Origin: JAUYQR01 sp963822435
Lineage (GTDB): Bacteria; Pseudomonadota; Alphaproteobacteria; Rhodobacterales; Rhodobacteraceae
Direction: 5' to 3'
Length of the DNA: 64,000 nucleotides
Assembly: GCA_963822435.1 (NCBI GenBank)
Contig: CAWGHN010000002.1
Span: 310,001 to 374,000, forward strand
The translations under genes and the position numbers were made by a program. The notes under the pieces are model-generated. The model was not told where the DNA came from, searched no databases, and saw nothing but the letters and a program-made list of their open reading frames with translations. This document shows, piece after piece, positions 52,403-60,399 of this stretch; within the stretch, counting starts at the first letter, position 1, and every line of letters begins with the position of its first letter.

Positions 52403-52478
52403 GCCCAGATAGCTCAGTTGGTAGAGCAGCGGATTGAAAATCCGCGTGTCGCTGGTTCGATTCCGGCTCTGGGCACCA
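52403..52478 (+). tRNA. tRNA-Phe (GAA anticodon)
   Basis: Full cloverleaf of 76 nt: acceptor GCCCAGA with TCTGGGC, D arm AGCTCAGTTGGTAGAGC, anticodon stem CGGAT/ATCCG with loop TGAAAA-type (anticodon GAA), T arm CTGGTTCGATTCCGG, discriminator A and encoded CCA. A broken integrase gene begins 62 bp after its 3' end, so the tRNA was probably an integration site. Confidence 0.97.
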
Positions 52479-52539
52479 CCTTCACCGCCAAGCCCTTGAA
52501 TAGCCTCAGCTTTGTCCTTGGATAGGGCGAGCGTAAAAC

Positions 52540-52965
52540 ATGGCGGAGAACAAAGCTGCACCCCACTCATTTGTGAAAGACGGGGTCTACTACTTCATCA
52601 GACGCGTTCCGAATGACCTTCGGCACCACTACACGTCCCCAAAAATCTCCTACTCCCTGCGAACAAGGTCGGTAACTGTGGCGGCTTCCCGTGCCGTCAG
52701 GGCTGCCCAGAAGCTGGTCGAGTATTGGTATCACCTCAGGATCAGCGACAGCGATCTGCCGGGGAAGCACATGCTCCGCATGGCAGGAAACACTGGCTTG
52801 GTCCATTCCGCTCTGCCGATGGCATCTGCGGCGGCTGTAGCGGCCAGCGTGAAGCTCTCAGAGGCGGTCAGCATCTACCTGCGCTTGAAGGGAAAGGGTC
52901 GCCCCATCACCTTCCAGCGGTCCGCTGAGAGGTCGTGTGGCTACGTCATCGACGTACGCGGGGAC
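52540..52965 (+). pseudogene. Truncated tyrosine recombinase/integrase (N-terminal part only)
   Basis: About 142 residues match the start of phage-type integrases with a DUF6538-like N-terminal domain (KDGVYYFIRRVPNDLRHHYT, then ISYSLRTRS) and the SAM-like core-binding region (SEAVSIYLRLKGKGRP). The catalytic Arg-His-Arg-Tyr domain is absent. At about 52965 the frame enters the antisense of an IS5-type transposase, so the gene was cut by that element or a following deletion. Next to tRNA-Phe on the same strand, the usual place for an integrase. Confidence 0.75.
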
Positions 52966-53301
52966 ACCGCCCAATCCAGGTCCACCCTCTTGAGCAAGCT
53001 GGCCACCATCCCGGTCGTTTGCCTAAGCGGCCGCTTGAACAGAACCTTGATCGTCAGACAGAACTGCACCGCTGCATCCGAGAACACTGCAGGTCGACCG
53101 GGGCCGCCGTCACGCGGCGCGAGCCAGTTCATCTCCTTGTCCAGCCAGATCAGCAGTGACACGCGCTTGCGCAGCAAAGCCGTGTAGCTGGACCAGTTCG
53201 TCGTGCGGTAGCGGGCGGGTGATGGCTTGCTCATGCGGACCGCCTAACCGCATGGTTTCACGATGTGAATCCTCCATCGCCAGAGTTCTGCAACAATGCC
53301 C
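52966..53301 (-). mobile_element. Truncated IS5-family insertion sequence with transposase N terminus
   Basis: The minus strand from ATG 53234 encodes about 90 residues of an IS5-family transposase (TTNWSSYTALLRKR, LLIWLDKEMNWLAP, GRPAVFSDAAVQFCL, LRQTTGMVASLLKR), ending abruptly at 52965. Upstream, the outer end reads GGGCATTGTTGCA (53301 to 53289 on the minus strand), which fits a terminal inverted repeat. The rest of the transposase, its DDE catalytic domain and the other terminal repeat are missing, so the element cannot move. Confidence 0.75.
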
Positions 53302-53347
53302 ATCCGACGATGCGTTGATCAGCGCGGTGTCGCGGGCTTTCGGCGCT

Positions 53348-53503
53348 TTAGTCTGACTGTCGCATCTCGGTGCGAGACTGGGCGACGAAGACATCCCTTG
53401 GGGCGAATACGACGGTCAGGACGCCAACATACACCAACAGAAACAAGGCAACGGAGTAAACACTACGGGATGAAGTTGCTTTGGAGCGCAGCGTGTGCGG
53501 CAT
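53348..53503 (-). CDS. Predicted 51-residue single-pass membrane protein
   Basis: A short frame not previously expected here: ATG 53503 lies 8 bases after an AAGGAG site and runs 51 codons to TAA at 53348. The product has a basic N-terminal stretch with several serines, one hydrophobic helix (YSVALFLLVYVGVLTVVFA, about residues 16-34) and a polar C terminus. It resembles small stress or respiratory-chain accessory membrane proteins but matches no family I know. The other parts of 53302-53724 show no gene. Confidence 0.5.
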   Translation of the reverse strand: MPHTLRSKATSSRSVYSVALFLLVYVGVLTVVFAPRDVFVAQSRTEMRQSD

Positions 53504-53724
53504 TTCGGGCTCTCCTTTGCGTGGCAGCGACTCGGGTCCGATCCACAGACGTTATCACCGAGCTTTGAACCCTGTCTTCTCATCTTCCGCGTGTAGGCGG
53601 AATTTCGGCCCGGTTTATGCATATTTTCCGGAATAACATCTCAAGATTTTGCCTCTTGGGCAAACTTTGACGGCCATTGTTCTTCCAGCCTGAGAGTCGC
53701 GACCTTGCGCGATCGGATCGCCCC

Positions 53725-55443
53725 TCAGGTCCGAACCCCCGAAAAGCGCGTTTGCCAATCCAAACGCTCTTCATCGGTGATCTTGCGGAACAGGTTTTCA
53801 GGGATGTTGAATGCGTGCCCTTCGGGCAGCTTGCGCATGGCCACAGAGATGTCGTCGGGCCAGGTCCAGTCGTCACTGTTCAGCGCGGACATCATCGCTT
53901 CGGCGGCCGTTGGGATGAACGGTTGCGACAGAATAGCGTAGACGCGGATGAGGTTCAGCGCCAGCCGGACAATCGCCTCGGCGCGATCTGGATCGGTCTT
54001 CACGGCGGTCCAAGGCGCCGAGGCCTGCAGATACTCGTTGCCAATCACCCATATCGCGCGAAGCTCGGCAGCGGCCTTGCGAACTTCCATGGCGTGCATG
54101 AGGTCGGCATAGGCGGAAATGCGGCTGCCAAGATCGGCAATGAGGGCTGTCTCCATCGGCCCGAACTCTCCGCCCGGTGGGATGGTCGCGCCGAACTTCG
54201 ATGTGGCGAATTTTGTGACGCGGCTGACAAGATTGCCAAGCACGTCGGCAAGATCCTTGTTCACCGAGGTCTGGAAGTTTTCCCAGGTAAACTCGCTGTC
54301 ACTGCTTTCCGGTGCGTGCGACAAAAGCCACCAGCGCCAGTAATCGGCGGGCAGGATCGAAAGCGCCTGATCCATGAACACACCACGTCCCTGGCTGGTC
54401 GAGAACTGGCCGCCGTCGTAATTCAGGTAATTGAACGACTTGATGTAGTCGACCAGCTTCCACGGCTCGCCCGATCCCATGATCGTGGCCGGAAAGCTGA
54501 GGGTGTGGAACGGCACGTTGTCCTTGCCCATGAATTGCACATAGCGAACATCAGATGCGCCTTTGTCGGTGCGCCACCAGCGTTCCCATGCACTTTCCGG
54601 CTTTGCGTGCGCGTCAGCCCATTCGGCGGTACAGGCGATATATTCGATCGGTGCGTCGAACCAGACATAGAAGACCTTGCCTTCCATGCCCGGCCAATCC
54701 GCGTCGCCCTTCTTGACCGGAACGCCCCAGTGCAGGTCACGGGTGATGCCGCGGTCTTGCAAGCCGTCGCCATCGTTCAGCCATTTCTTTGCGATCGAAG
54801 TGGTGAGGATCGGCCAGTCGGTCTTGCTGTCGATCCAGGCTTCGAGCCGGTCGCGCAACGCGCGCTGCTTGAGATAAAGGTGTTTGGTTTCGCGCACTTC
54901 CAGATTTTTTGATCCCGAGATCGAGGACCGCGCGTCGATCAGGTCGGTCGGGTCAAGCTGCTTGGTGCAGTTTTCGCACTGATCGCCACGGGCGGCAGTG
55001 TAGCCGCAGTTCGGGCAGGTGCCGGTGATGTAGCGGTCGGGCAGGAAGCGGTTGTCGTCGATCGAAAAGACCTGCTTTTCGCTGACCTCTTCGATCAGCC
55101 CGTTTTCGGCCAGTTTGCCGGCGAAATGTTGGGTGAGCTTGTGGTTGCGCTGGCTGGAAGACCGGCCGAAATGATCGAACGACAGGCGGAACCCGGCGGC
55201 CAGATCCTTCTGCACCTGATGCATTTCGGCGCAGTAGTCTTCGACCGGTTTGCCGGCCTTTGCAGCAGCCAGTTCGGCGGGCGTGCCGTGTTCATCAGTG
55301 GCGCAGATGAACATCACCTCGTGGCCTTGGGCGCGGCAGAATCGGGCGTACAGGTCGGCGGGCAGTTGGCTGCCGACGAGGTTGCCCAAGTGCTTGATCC
55401 CGTTGATATAGGGGATCGCGGAAGTGATGAGAATCCGTGCCAT
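53725..55443 (-). CDS. metG: Methionyl-tRNA synthetase
   Basis: Class I synthetase that charges tRNA(Met), 572 residues. The HIGH motif appears as HLGN (residues 18-21, PYINGIKHLGN), the zinc knuckle has Cys143, Cys146, Cys156 and Cys159, and the KMSKS loop is replaced by QFSTS in DGGQFSTSQGRGVF (about residue 340). It has no C-terminal tRNA-binding appendix. ATG 55443 has AAAGG upstream, inside a large hairpin. The SDR gene lies 73 bp upstream on the same strand. Confidence 0.95.
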   Translation of the reverse strand: MARILITSAIPYINGIKHLGNLVGSQLPADLYARFCRAQGHEVMFICATDEHGTPAELAAAKAGKPVEDYCAEMHQVQKDLAAGFRLSFDHFGRSSSQRNHKLTQHFAGKLAENGLIEEVSEKQVFSIDDNRFLPDRYITGTCPNCGYTAARGDQCENCTKQLDPTDLIDARSSISGSKNLEVRETKHLYLKQRALRDRLEAWIDSKTDWPILTTSIAKKWLNDGDGLQDRGITRDLHWGVPVKKGDADWPGMEGKVFYVWFDAPIEYIACTAEWADAHAKPESAWERWWRTDKGASDVRYVQFMGKDNVPFHTLSFPATIMGSGEPWKLVDYIKSFNYLNYDGGQFSTSQGRGVFMDQALSILPADYWRWWLLSHAPESSDSEFTWENFQTSVNKDLADVLGNLVSRVTKFATSKFGATIPPGGEFGPMETALIADLGSRISAYADLMHAMEVRKAAAELRAIWVIGNEYLQASAPWTAVKTDPDRAEAIVRLALNLIRVYAILSQPFIPTAAEAMMSALNSDDWTWPDDISVAMRKLPEGHAFNIPENLFRKITDEERLDWQTRFSGVRT

Positions 55444-55450
55444 TTGCGTG

Positions 55451-55497
55451 CCTTTCGTCCCGGTCCGCGCGCTTGTAACGCGCGACCGGACGAAGGG
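55451..55497 (-). promoter_or_regulatory. Long leader hairpin that pairs the metG ribosome binding site
   Basis: Read on the minus strand, CCTTCGTCC and GGTCGCGCG (from about 55497) pair with CGCGCGGACC and GGGACGAAAGG (to 55451) around a TTACAAG loop. The stem is about 18 bp, with single-base bulges only on the 3' side. The 3' arm contains the AAAGG that would serve as the metG Shine-Dalgarno sequence. It could control metG translation or end SDR transcripts; there is no T tract. Confidence 0.5.
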
Positions 55498-55516
55498 CCA
55501 GAGCGGACCTTGAGTG

Positions 55517-56269
55517 CTACTGTGCGCAGTAGCCGCCGTCGACGAGGTGGTAGGAGCCGGTGATGAAACTGGCTTTGTCGGAGAGGAGGTATTGGGTGAG
55601 GTCGGCGACCTCGTCCGGGCGGCCGAGGCGGCCGATGGGGTGGGCTGTTATCAGGGCCTCTTTGGCGCCGGGGGGGAGGGCGGAAAGCAGGGGGGTTTCG
55701 ATGAAGCCGGGGCCAATGGCGTTCACCCGGATGCCCTTGGCAGAGTATTCCAGCGCTGCCGCACGGGTCAGGCCAAGCAGTGCGTGCTTGGCCGATGTAT
55801 AGGCCGCGGCGTTCGCAAAACCGACGCTGCCGAGGATCGACGCCATGTTGACGATGGCCCCGCCGCCGGCTTGCAGCATTGCCGGAATGGCGTAGCGCAT
55901 GCCGTAGAACACCGCGTTCAGGTTGACGTTTATCACATGATTCCAACCATCTAAGGGATACTCGCCGACCGGAGCCGAAGGGCCGGCGATGCCTGCGTTG
56001 TTGACCAGAAGGTGCAATCCGCTGCCCCAGTCAACCGCCTGCGCGACGAGCCCTTCAACCGCTGCCGGATCGGAAACATCGCCGCCTGCGGCCTTGGCGA
56101 GACCACCGGTTGCGGCGATGTCATTGGCGACGCGGCTGGCCGCCGCAAGGTTCAGGTCTTGCACCAGCACTCGCGCGCCGCTGGCCGCGAGACCCTTGGC
56201 GACAGCCTCACCGATGCCGGACCCTGCACCGGTGACCAGCGCGGTCCTGTCGTGAAACATGATTTCCAT
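55517..56269 (-). CDS. Short-chain dehydrogenase/reductase (SDR)
   Basis: A 250-residue classical SDR: cofactor motif TGAGSGIG (residues 13-20), NNAGIAG, catalytic serine in NMASILGS, and YTSAKHALL with the Tyr/Lys pair (about residues 153-157), then IGPGFIETPLL. Likely NAD(P)-dependent oxidation of a secondary alcohol. ATG 56269 follows AAGGAG; a second ATG nine bases later is possible. Substrate unknown. Confidence 0.9.
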   Translation of the reverse strand: MEIMFHDRTALVTGAGSGIGEAVAKGLAASGARVLVQDLNLAAASRVANDIAATGGLAKAAGGDVSDPAAVEGLVAQAVDWGSGLHLLVNNAGIAGPSAPVGEYPLDGWNHVINVNLNAVFYGMRYAIPAMLQAGGGAIVNMASILGSVGFANAAAYTSAKHALLGLTRAAALEYSAKGIRVNAIGPGFIETPLLSALPPGAKEALITAHPIGRLGRPDEVADLTQYLLSDKASFITGSYHLVDGGYCAQ

Positions 56270-56366
56270 GTGCCATTTCTCCTTGCCAGTTTTGGTATGG
56301 CAAACGTATGGCACGTGTCTGGCAGCGCGGCCTTGATATGGCGCAAGGAAGCTGCCGATTTCGCCT

Positions 56367-56915
56367 TCAGTCTTTGGTCCGGCCACGGATCATGCGGGTC
56401 AGCGTGCCATCGCCGGCTGTTTCCCGCTTTAGCGCCGCGAGGCCATGCACGATGATGAGGCCGATCAGAAGTTTGGTCTGGATGTCGTGCAGGCGGAACC
56501 AGAACGCCTCGCCCGCTTCGGACACCGCAGCGATGGGCGGCACCACCCAGCGGTCGGCGAACATCACGTCGATGCCGGTGGCCGAACTGCCCGCCCAGCC
56601 GCTGAGCGGGATGCCGATGAGGAGGAGGTAGAAGGCGATGTGCCCCGCCCGTGCAGCCACATGGTCCCAGCCCGGCCCGCCGATGGGTTTTGGCACCGGG
56701 CTGGCGACGTGCCAGCCGATCCTGACGAGGATCAGGCCCAGCACGGTGAGACCAAGCGTCTTGTGCAACCCGTAAAGCCAGAGGTTGGCCAGGCCCGGTT
56801 CCATGTCGGCGATGCGCAGGCCAAGCGACAGCATGACGAGAACCAGAAGCGCGGTGGTCCAGTGCAGAAGGCGCGTTACAAGGCCAAAGCTGTCCGGCGT
56901 ATTGCGCAGAGCCAT
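56367..56915 (-). CDS. Cytochrome b561 family protein (YceJ-like)
   Basis: A 182-residue inner-membrane diheme cytochrome with four helices. Heme-ligand histidines are visible in TRLLHWTTALL, LYGLHKTLGL, ARAGHIAFYLL and LIIVHGLAALK. In E. coli YceJ neighbours YceI; here it begins 1 bp after the YceI-like stop, so they are one unit. It probably transfers electrons from quinol to a periplasmic partner. Confidence 0.9.
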   Translation of the reverse strand: MALRNTPDSFGLVTRLLHWTTALLVLVMLSLGLRIADMEPGLANLWLYGLHKTLGLTVLGLILVRIGWHVASPVPKPIGGPGWDHVAARAGHIAFYLLLIGIPLSGWAGSSATGIDVMFADRWVVPPIAAVSEAGEAFWFRLHDIQTKLLIGLIIVHGLAALKRETAGDGTLTRMIRGRTKD

Positions 56916-56916
56916 G

Positions 56917-57489
56917 TCAGCCCTTGGCCTCGATCCGGGCGGTGATGATGATGCGCACCTCGTCATCGACCATGTCGGACCAGCCGGTTGCGCCAAAATC
57001 GCTGCGGTTGACCTTGCCGGTCAGGCGCACGGTCAGGCGGCTGCGGTCGCCTTCGACGGTGCCTTTCTGGCGGAAGATTTCGGCGGCAAGGGTGACGGGG
57101 CGGGTCACGCCCCGGATGGTAAGGTTGCCTGCGACGGTAGCCCCCTCTCCGCTGGCTTTTACGGCGGTGCTTTTGAAAATCATCTTCGGATGCGCGGCTG
57201 CATCCAGCACCTTCGGCCCCTTCAGTGCCTGCGCGGCGAAGGGAAAGCTGGCCTCGGCCCCCGATACGTCAAGCTGCACGGCGACGGTGCAGTTCGCCAC
57301 GCTGTCGAAATCAAGGGTCAGGTCGGCGATATCAAGCGGGATGGTTCCGGTGATGAGATCGGGTCCGAAGGCCGTCTCGAAGGCGACGGTGGAGGCGGCG
57401 TGGTCAAGAAGGTAAGCGACCGGGGCCGCCATCAGCGGGCCGGGGATCAGCAGGGCCGCGAAGAGAGTGGAGAGGATCGTTCGCGCCAT
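56917..57489 (-). CDS. YceI family periplasmic isoprenoid-binding-like protein
   Basis: A 190-residue exported protein. The signal peptide ends at about residue 21 (LLIPGPLMA, then APVAYLLDHAAST). The YceI beta-barrel lipocalin-like domain shows YLLDHAASTVAFET, TGTIPLDIADLTLDFDS, HPKMIFKSTAVKASG and the C-terminal DEVRIIITARIEAKG. Members bind polyisoprenoid quinone-like lipids. ATG 57489 lies 53 bp after the ImuA-like gene on the same strand. Confidence 0.9.
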   Translation of the reverse strand: MARTILSTLFAALLIPGPLMAAPVAYLLDHAASTVAFETAFGPDLITGTIPLDIADLTLDFDSVANCTVAVQLDVSGAEASFPFAAQALKGPKVLDAAAHPKMIFKSTAVKASGEGATVAGNLTIRGVTRPVTLAAEIFRQKGTVEGDRSRLTVRLTGKVNRSDFGATGWSDMVDDEVRIIITARIEAKG

Positions 57490-57542
57490 CGGTGCCACCT
57501 TTTGTTGCGCCAAGCTTATCATGCAGCGGTGTTTGCGCGAAA

Positions 57543-58196
57543 TCATGTTGCCGTGTTGTGCGCGGCGAAGGGCTGCGGCGTCAGCGTTTCGGTGCCATTC
57601 GCGCCGCGCATGAGCCGCCACTGGGCGGGCATTTCCATCCGCGCGCGCAGGCGGGTCAGCGTCCAGGCGCGCTGCGGATCGGCAAGAAGGCCGCTGCCGG
57701 GCGCGGGGGCGGCGTGCCAGCGGCTTTCGGCGCCCTGCGCGCCGCCCTGTTCCGCCAGAAGCATGACCCCAAGCGGCGGCAGGCCAGTGTCGTTGCGGGC
57801 GGCGGCGGCCCCCGCCTCGGCGGCCAGATGCAGGCGGCGGACGGGGGTGAGCGCGGGCGGGGTGTCGAGATCCATCACCACAAGGGGGGCCGCGCCCGAC
57901 CGCAGCGCCTCTTCGCCCGCCCAGAGGATGTCGTCCTCGCGCGTGGCGCGCAGGAAGATCAGACGGGCAGGGTCGGCAAGGCTGCACAGGCCACTGGGAT
58001 TGAGCCATTCCGACGTCCAGCCCGGATGCACCCAGATCACCACGCCCTGAGTTTTCGCCATGAGGAGCGCGGCCAGCGTGATGCGGGCCGGGCCGCAGAA
58101 TTCATGCACCCGGCCACGCTGCAGCGACAGCCCTCCGGCAAGGGGTTGCCAGAGGTGCGGGCTGCGGCTGGAAAGATCGTGAATCGGCAGACTCAT
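57543..58196 (-). CDS. ImuA-like protein (RecA-fold relative of damage-tolerance ImuA)
   Basis: A 217-residue soluble protein that matches the alphaproteobacterial ImuA family by pattern: RGRVHEFCGPARITLAALLM, VIWVHPGWTSEWLNPSGL, LADPARLIFLRATREDDILW and WAGEEALRSGAAPLVVMDL. Like ImuA it lacks a functional Walker A motif. ImuA normally sits upstream of imuB and dnaE2 in a mutagenic translesion cassette; here the next genes are YceI and cytochrome b561, so it is isolated. The start ATG 58196 follows a weak site. Confidence 0.7.
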   Translation of the reverse strand: MSLPIHDLSSRSPHLWQPLAGGLSLQRGRVHEFCGPARITLAALLMAKTQGVVIWVHPGWTSEWLNPSGLCSLADPARLIFLRATREDDILWAGEEALRSGAAPLVVMDLDTPPALTPVRRLHLAAEAGAAAARNDTGLPPLGVMLLAEQGGAQGAESRWHAAPAPGSGLLADPQRAWTLTRLRARMEMPAQWRLMRGANGTETLTPQPFAAHNTAT

Positions 58197-58301
58197 GGTG
58201 GGAAGGGTAGTATGTTCATGAAAAGTTCTCAATCGGCTTTGCCGTGTCTTTGCCTTGCCGGGCTTTGCCGTTAGACAGGGGCGGCACATCACGGAGATCA
58301 C

Positions 58302-59342
58302 ATGCAAAAGCTTCGCCTTGGGAAAACCGGCCTGACGGTTTCCGAACTTTGCCTTGGAACGATGACATGGGGTAGCCAGAACACCGAAGGCGAGGGCCAT
58401 GCGCAGGCGGATGCGGCGGTGGATCGGGGGATCACCTTCTGGGACACCGCCGAGATGTATCCGACCAACCCGGTAAAGGCCGAGACGGTCGGCGGGACCG
58501 AGGCAATCATCGGGACGTGGCTGGCATCGCGGGGCGGGCGCGAGCGGTTGCAGATCGCGACCAAGATTACAGGGAAGGGCGCGATCGTGCGCCCTGGCCA
58601 GCCGATCACCGGCGCCACGATGCGCGCGGCGGTCGAAGGGTCGCTGCGGCGGTTGCAGACCGATTACATCGACCTTTACCAACTGCACTGGCCAAACCGG
58701 GGCAGCTATCACTTCCGCCAGATGTGGACCTACGCGCCGACCGGCACCGACAAGGCGGCGGAAACCGCGCAGATGACAGATGTGCTGACCACCGCGCAGG
58801 CGCTGGTCGCGGAAGGCAAGATCCGCGCCATCGGCCTGTCGAACGAAAGCGTCTGGGGCGCGGCGCGCTGGCTGCATCTGGCCGAAACGCTGGGGTTGCC
58901 GGCGATGGGCAGCGTGCAGAACGAATACTCGCTTCTGTGCCGCCAGTTTGACACCGACTGGGCGGAGTTCAGCGTGGCGGAAGACATGCCGCTTTTGGCG
59001 TTCTCGCCCTTGGCTTGCGGGTTGCTGTCGGGCAAATATGCGGGCGGGGTGGTGCCTGAGGGAACGCGGCGCACGTTCACGCCGGATCTGGGCGGGCGGA
59101 TGACGGCGCGGGTATCGGCGGCGGTCGCGGCCTATCTTGGCGTGGCGGCGCGGCATGGGCTGGACCCGTGCCAGATGGCGATAGCGTTCTGCCGCAGCCG
59201 GCCTTTCACGACGATCCCGATCATCGGGGCGACGTCGCTGGCGCAACTGGAGGTGAACATGGGGGCGGCCGGCCTGGTGCTGGGGGCCGAGGTGCTGGCC
59301 GACCTCGCGGAAACCCACCGAGCCTTCCCCGCGCCTTACTGA
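58302..59342 (+). CDS. Aldo/keto reductase (Tas-like)
   Basis: A 346-residue TIM-barrel aldo/keto reductase. Catalytic residues: Asp48 and Tyr53 in FWDTAEMYPTNPV, the lysine in IATKITGKG and histidine in YQLHWPNRG. SNESVWGAARWL and SVQNEYSLLCRQFD match the Tas subgroup. NADPH-dependent reduction of carbonyls is the family role. ATG 58302 is 105 bp from the divergent ImuA-like gene. Confidence 0.92.
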   Translation: MQKLRLGKTGLTVSELCLGTMTWGSQNTEGEGHAQADAAVDRGITFWDTAEMYPTNPVKAETVGGTEAIIGTWLASRGGRERLQIATKITGKGAIVRPGQPITGATMRAAVEGSLRRLQTDYIDLYQLHWPNRGSYHFRQMWTYAPTGTDKAAETAQMTDVLTTAQALVAEGKIRAIGLSNESVWGAARWLHLAETLGLPAMGSVQNEYSLLCRQFDTDWAEFSVAEDMPLLAFSPLACGLLSGKYAGGVVPEGTRRTFTPDLGGRMTARVSAAVAAYLGVAARHGLDPCQMAIAFCRSRPFTTIPIIGATSLAQLEVNMGAAGLVLGAEVLADLAETHRAFPAPY

Positions 59343-59399
59343 CAGAGCTTGCAGCGGGCGGGGGTTCAAGGCACTTCTGTCCACAACCCCGGAGGGCTG

Positions 59400-59523
59400 A
59401 TGCCGCGTTTCACCTTTTCTGCCGTGCTGATGGCTGCCTGTCTGGCGCTGGCCGCGTGCCAGACGGGGACGACGGCGACTGGACGAACCGACAGCCAACG
59501 CGATCACCGGCGGCGAGATCGAA
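59400..59523 (+). pseudogene. Lipoprotein signal peptide out of frame with the following gene
   Basis: ATG 59400 opens a frame that encodes a textbook lipoprotein signal peptide ending at a lipobox (LALAACQTGTT, cysteine at about residue 20). Its frame soon runs into meaningless arginine-rich sequence. The next frame over continues as AITGGEIEVTALDAMAT into the cysteine-rich protein that follows. I infer one lipoprotein gene (59400-59904) broken by a small indel near 59480-59500, either real or a sequencing error. Confidence 0.5.
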
Positions 59524-59904
59524 GTGACCGCGCTGGACGCTATGGCCACCCCGGCAGACGCGGCGAGTGATCCGGTTGCGGCAAAGCCTGCAGACGCGGT
59601 GGATACGGTCGCGCCGGACCCGGTTGCCAGCGAGGCCGAGCCGGTGGCAGAGCCGGACGTGCCGAAATCTGATGCGCAACTGGCGTGCGAACGGAAGGGC
59701 GGAAACTGGACGCAGCTTGGCAGTTCGATCACGCGCACCTGCGTGAAGGCCACAAGGGATTCGGGCAAAAGCTGCACCAAGGAATCGCAATGCGAAAGCC
59801 GCTGTCTTGCACGGTCCGGCACCTGCGCGCCGTTCGACCCGCTGCTGGGTTGCAACGAGATTTTGCAAGACAACGGTGCGCGGGTGACCTTGTGCATCGA
59901 GTGA
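59524..59904 (+). CDS. Cysteine-rich small protein, probable body of a frameshifted lipoprotein
   Basis: A 126-residue frame from GTG 59524: an alanine/proline/aspartate-rich linker (about residues 8-48) and a globular part with eight cysteines (ACERKGGNW, RTCVKATRDSGKSC, QCESRCLARSGTCAPFD, GCNEIL, TLCIE), probably disulfide-bonded in the periplasm. As written it has no export signal; the fitting signal peptide lies just upstream in another frame. Function unknown. Confidence 0.6.
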   Translation: MTALDAMATPADAASDPVAAKPADAVDTVAPDPVASEAEPVAEPDVPKSDAQLACERKGGNWTQLGSSITRTCVKATRDSGKSCTKESQCESRCLARSGTCAPFDPLLGCNEILQDNGARVTLCIE

Positions 59905-60398
59905 TCGGGGCGGTGGCGGTGGCGCTGGCTCTGGGCGGGTGCGTCCAGCAAAGTGGCAAGGGCGGCATGGCGTTTCGCGATGCAGCGGCGCCGATCTATT
60001 CGGTGGCAGCCTTCGAGCCGGGCCGGCTGGAAGGCCGCTGGGTGCAGGCAGCGGCATTTGACGCCACAACCAAGGCGACCTGTGGCCCCGGCGCGTTGGA
60101 GTTCAGCGGCAGCGGAGCCGACCTTGCGGTCAACGGCCAGCTTTGCCTGCGCGGGCGGATGGTGCCGGTTTCCGGCCGTATCGGCGCGCTGGGCCAAGGC
60201 AGGCTGGCGGTGCCGGGGATGGAAAACTGGTGGGTGCTGTGGGTTGACAGCGGCTACCGCACCCTAGCGGTTGGCACGCCGTCGGGCCGGTTCGGCTTTG
60301 TGCTGGACCGCGGGCAGGTGCCGTCTGACCGGCTGACCGCCGCGCACGACATCTTTGAATTCAACGGCTACCGGGCGGACGCATTGGGGCCGGTCTGA
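59892..60398 (+). CDS. Lipocalin-like lipoprotein
   Basis: A 168-residue lipoprotein. The signal peptide has the lipobox LALGGC (cysteine at about residue 17), and the domain shows lipocalin-type strands: FEPGRLEGRWVQAAAFD, WWVLWVDSGYRTLAVGTPSG and GFVLDRGQ. I prefer GTG 59892 because it gives a charged start (His-Arg); GTG 59901 overlaps the previous stop. Likely anchored in a membrane facing the periplasm and binding a lipid or hydrophobic ligand. It converges on the XRE gene with a 1-bp gap. Confidence 0.75.
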   Translation: MHRVIGAVAVALALGGCVQQSGKGGMAFRDAAAPIYSVAAFEPGRLEGRWVQAAAFDATTKATCGPGALEFSGSGADLAVNGQLCLRGRMVPVSGRIGALGQGRLAVPGMENWWVLWVDSGYRTLAVGTPSGRFGFVLDRGQVPSDRLTAAHDIFEFNGYRADALGPV

Positions 60399-60399
60399 T

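Noticed and set aside
58197..60197. A minus-strand frame stays open for about 2 kb upstream of the ImuA-like gene
   Set aside because: It is antisense to the aldo/keto reductase and lipoprotein genes, is composed of arginine/proline/glycine shadow sequence and contains no domain; open antisense frames are common at this GC content.
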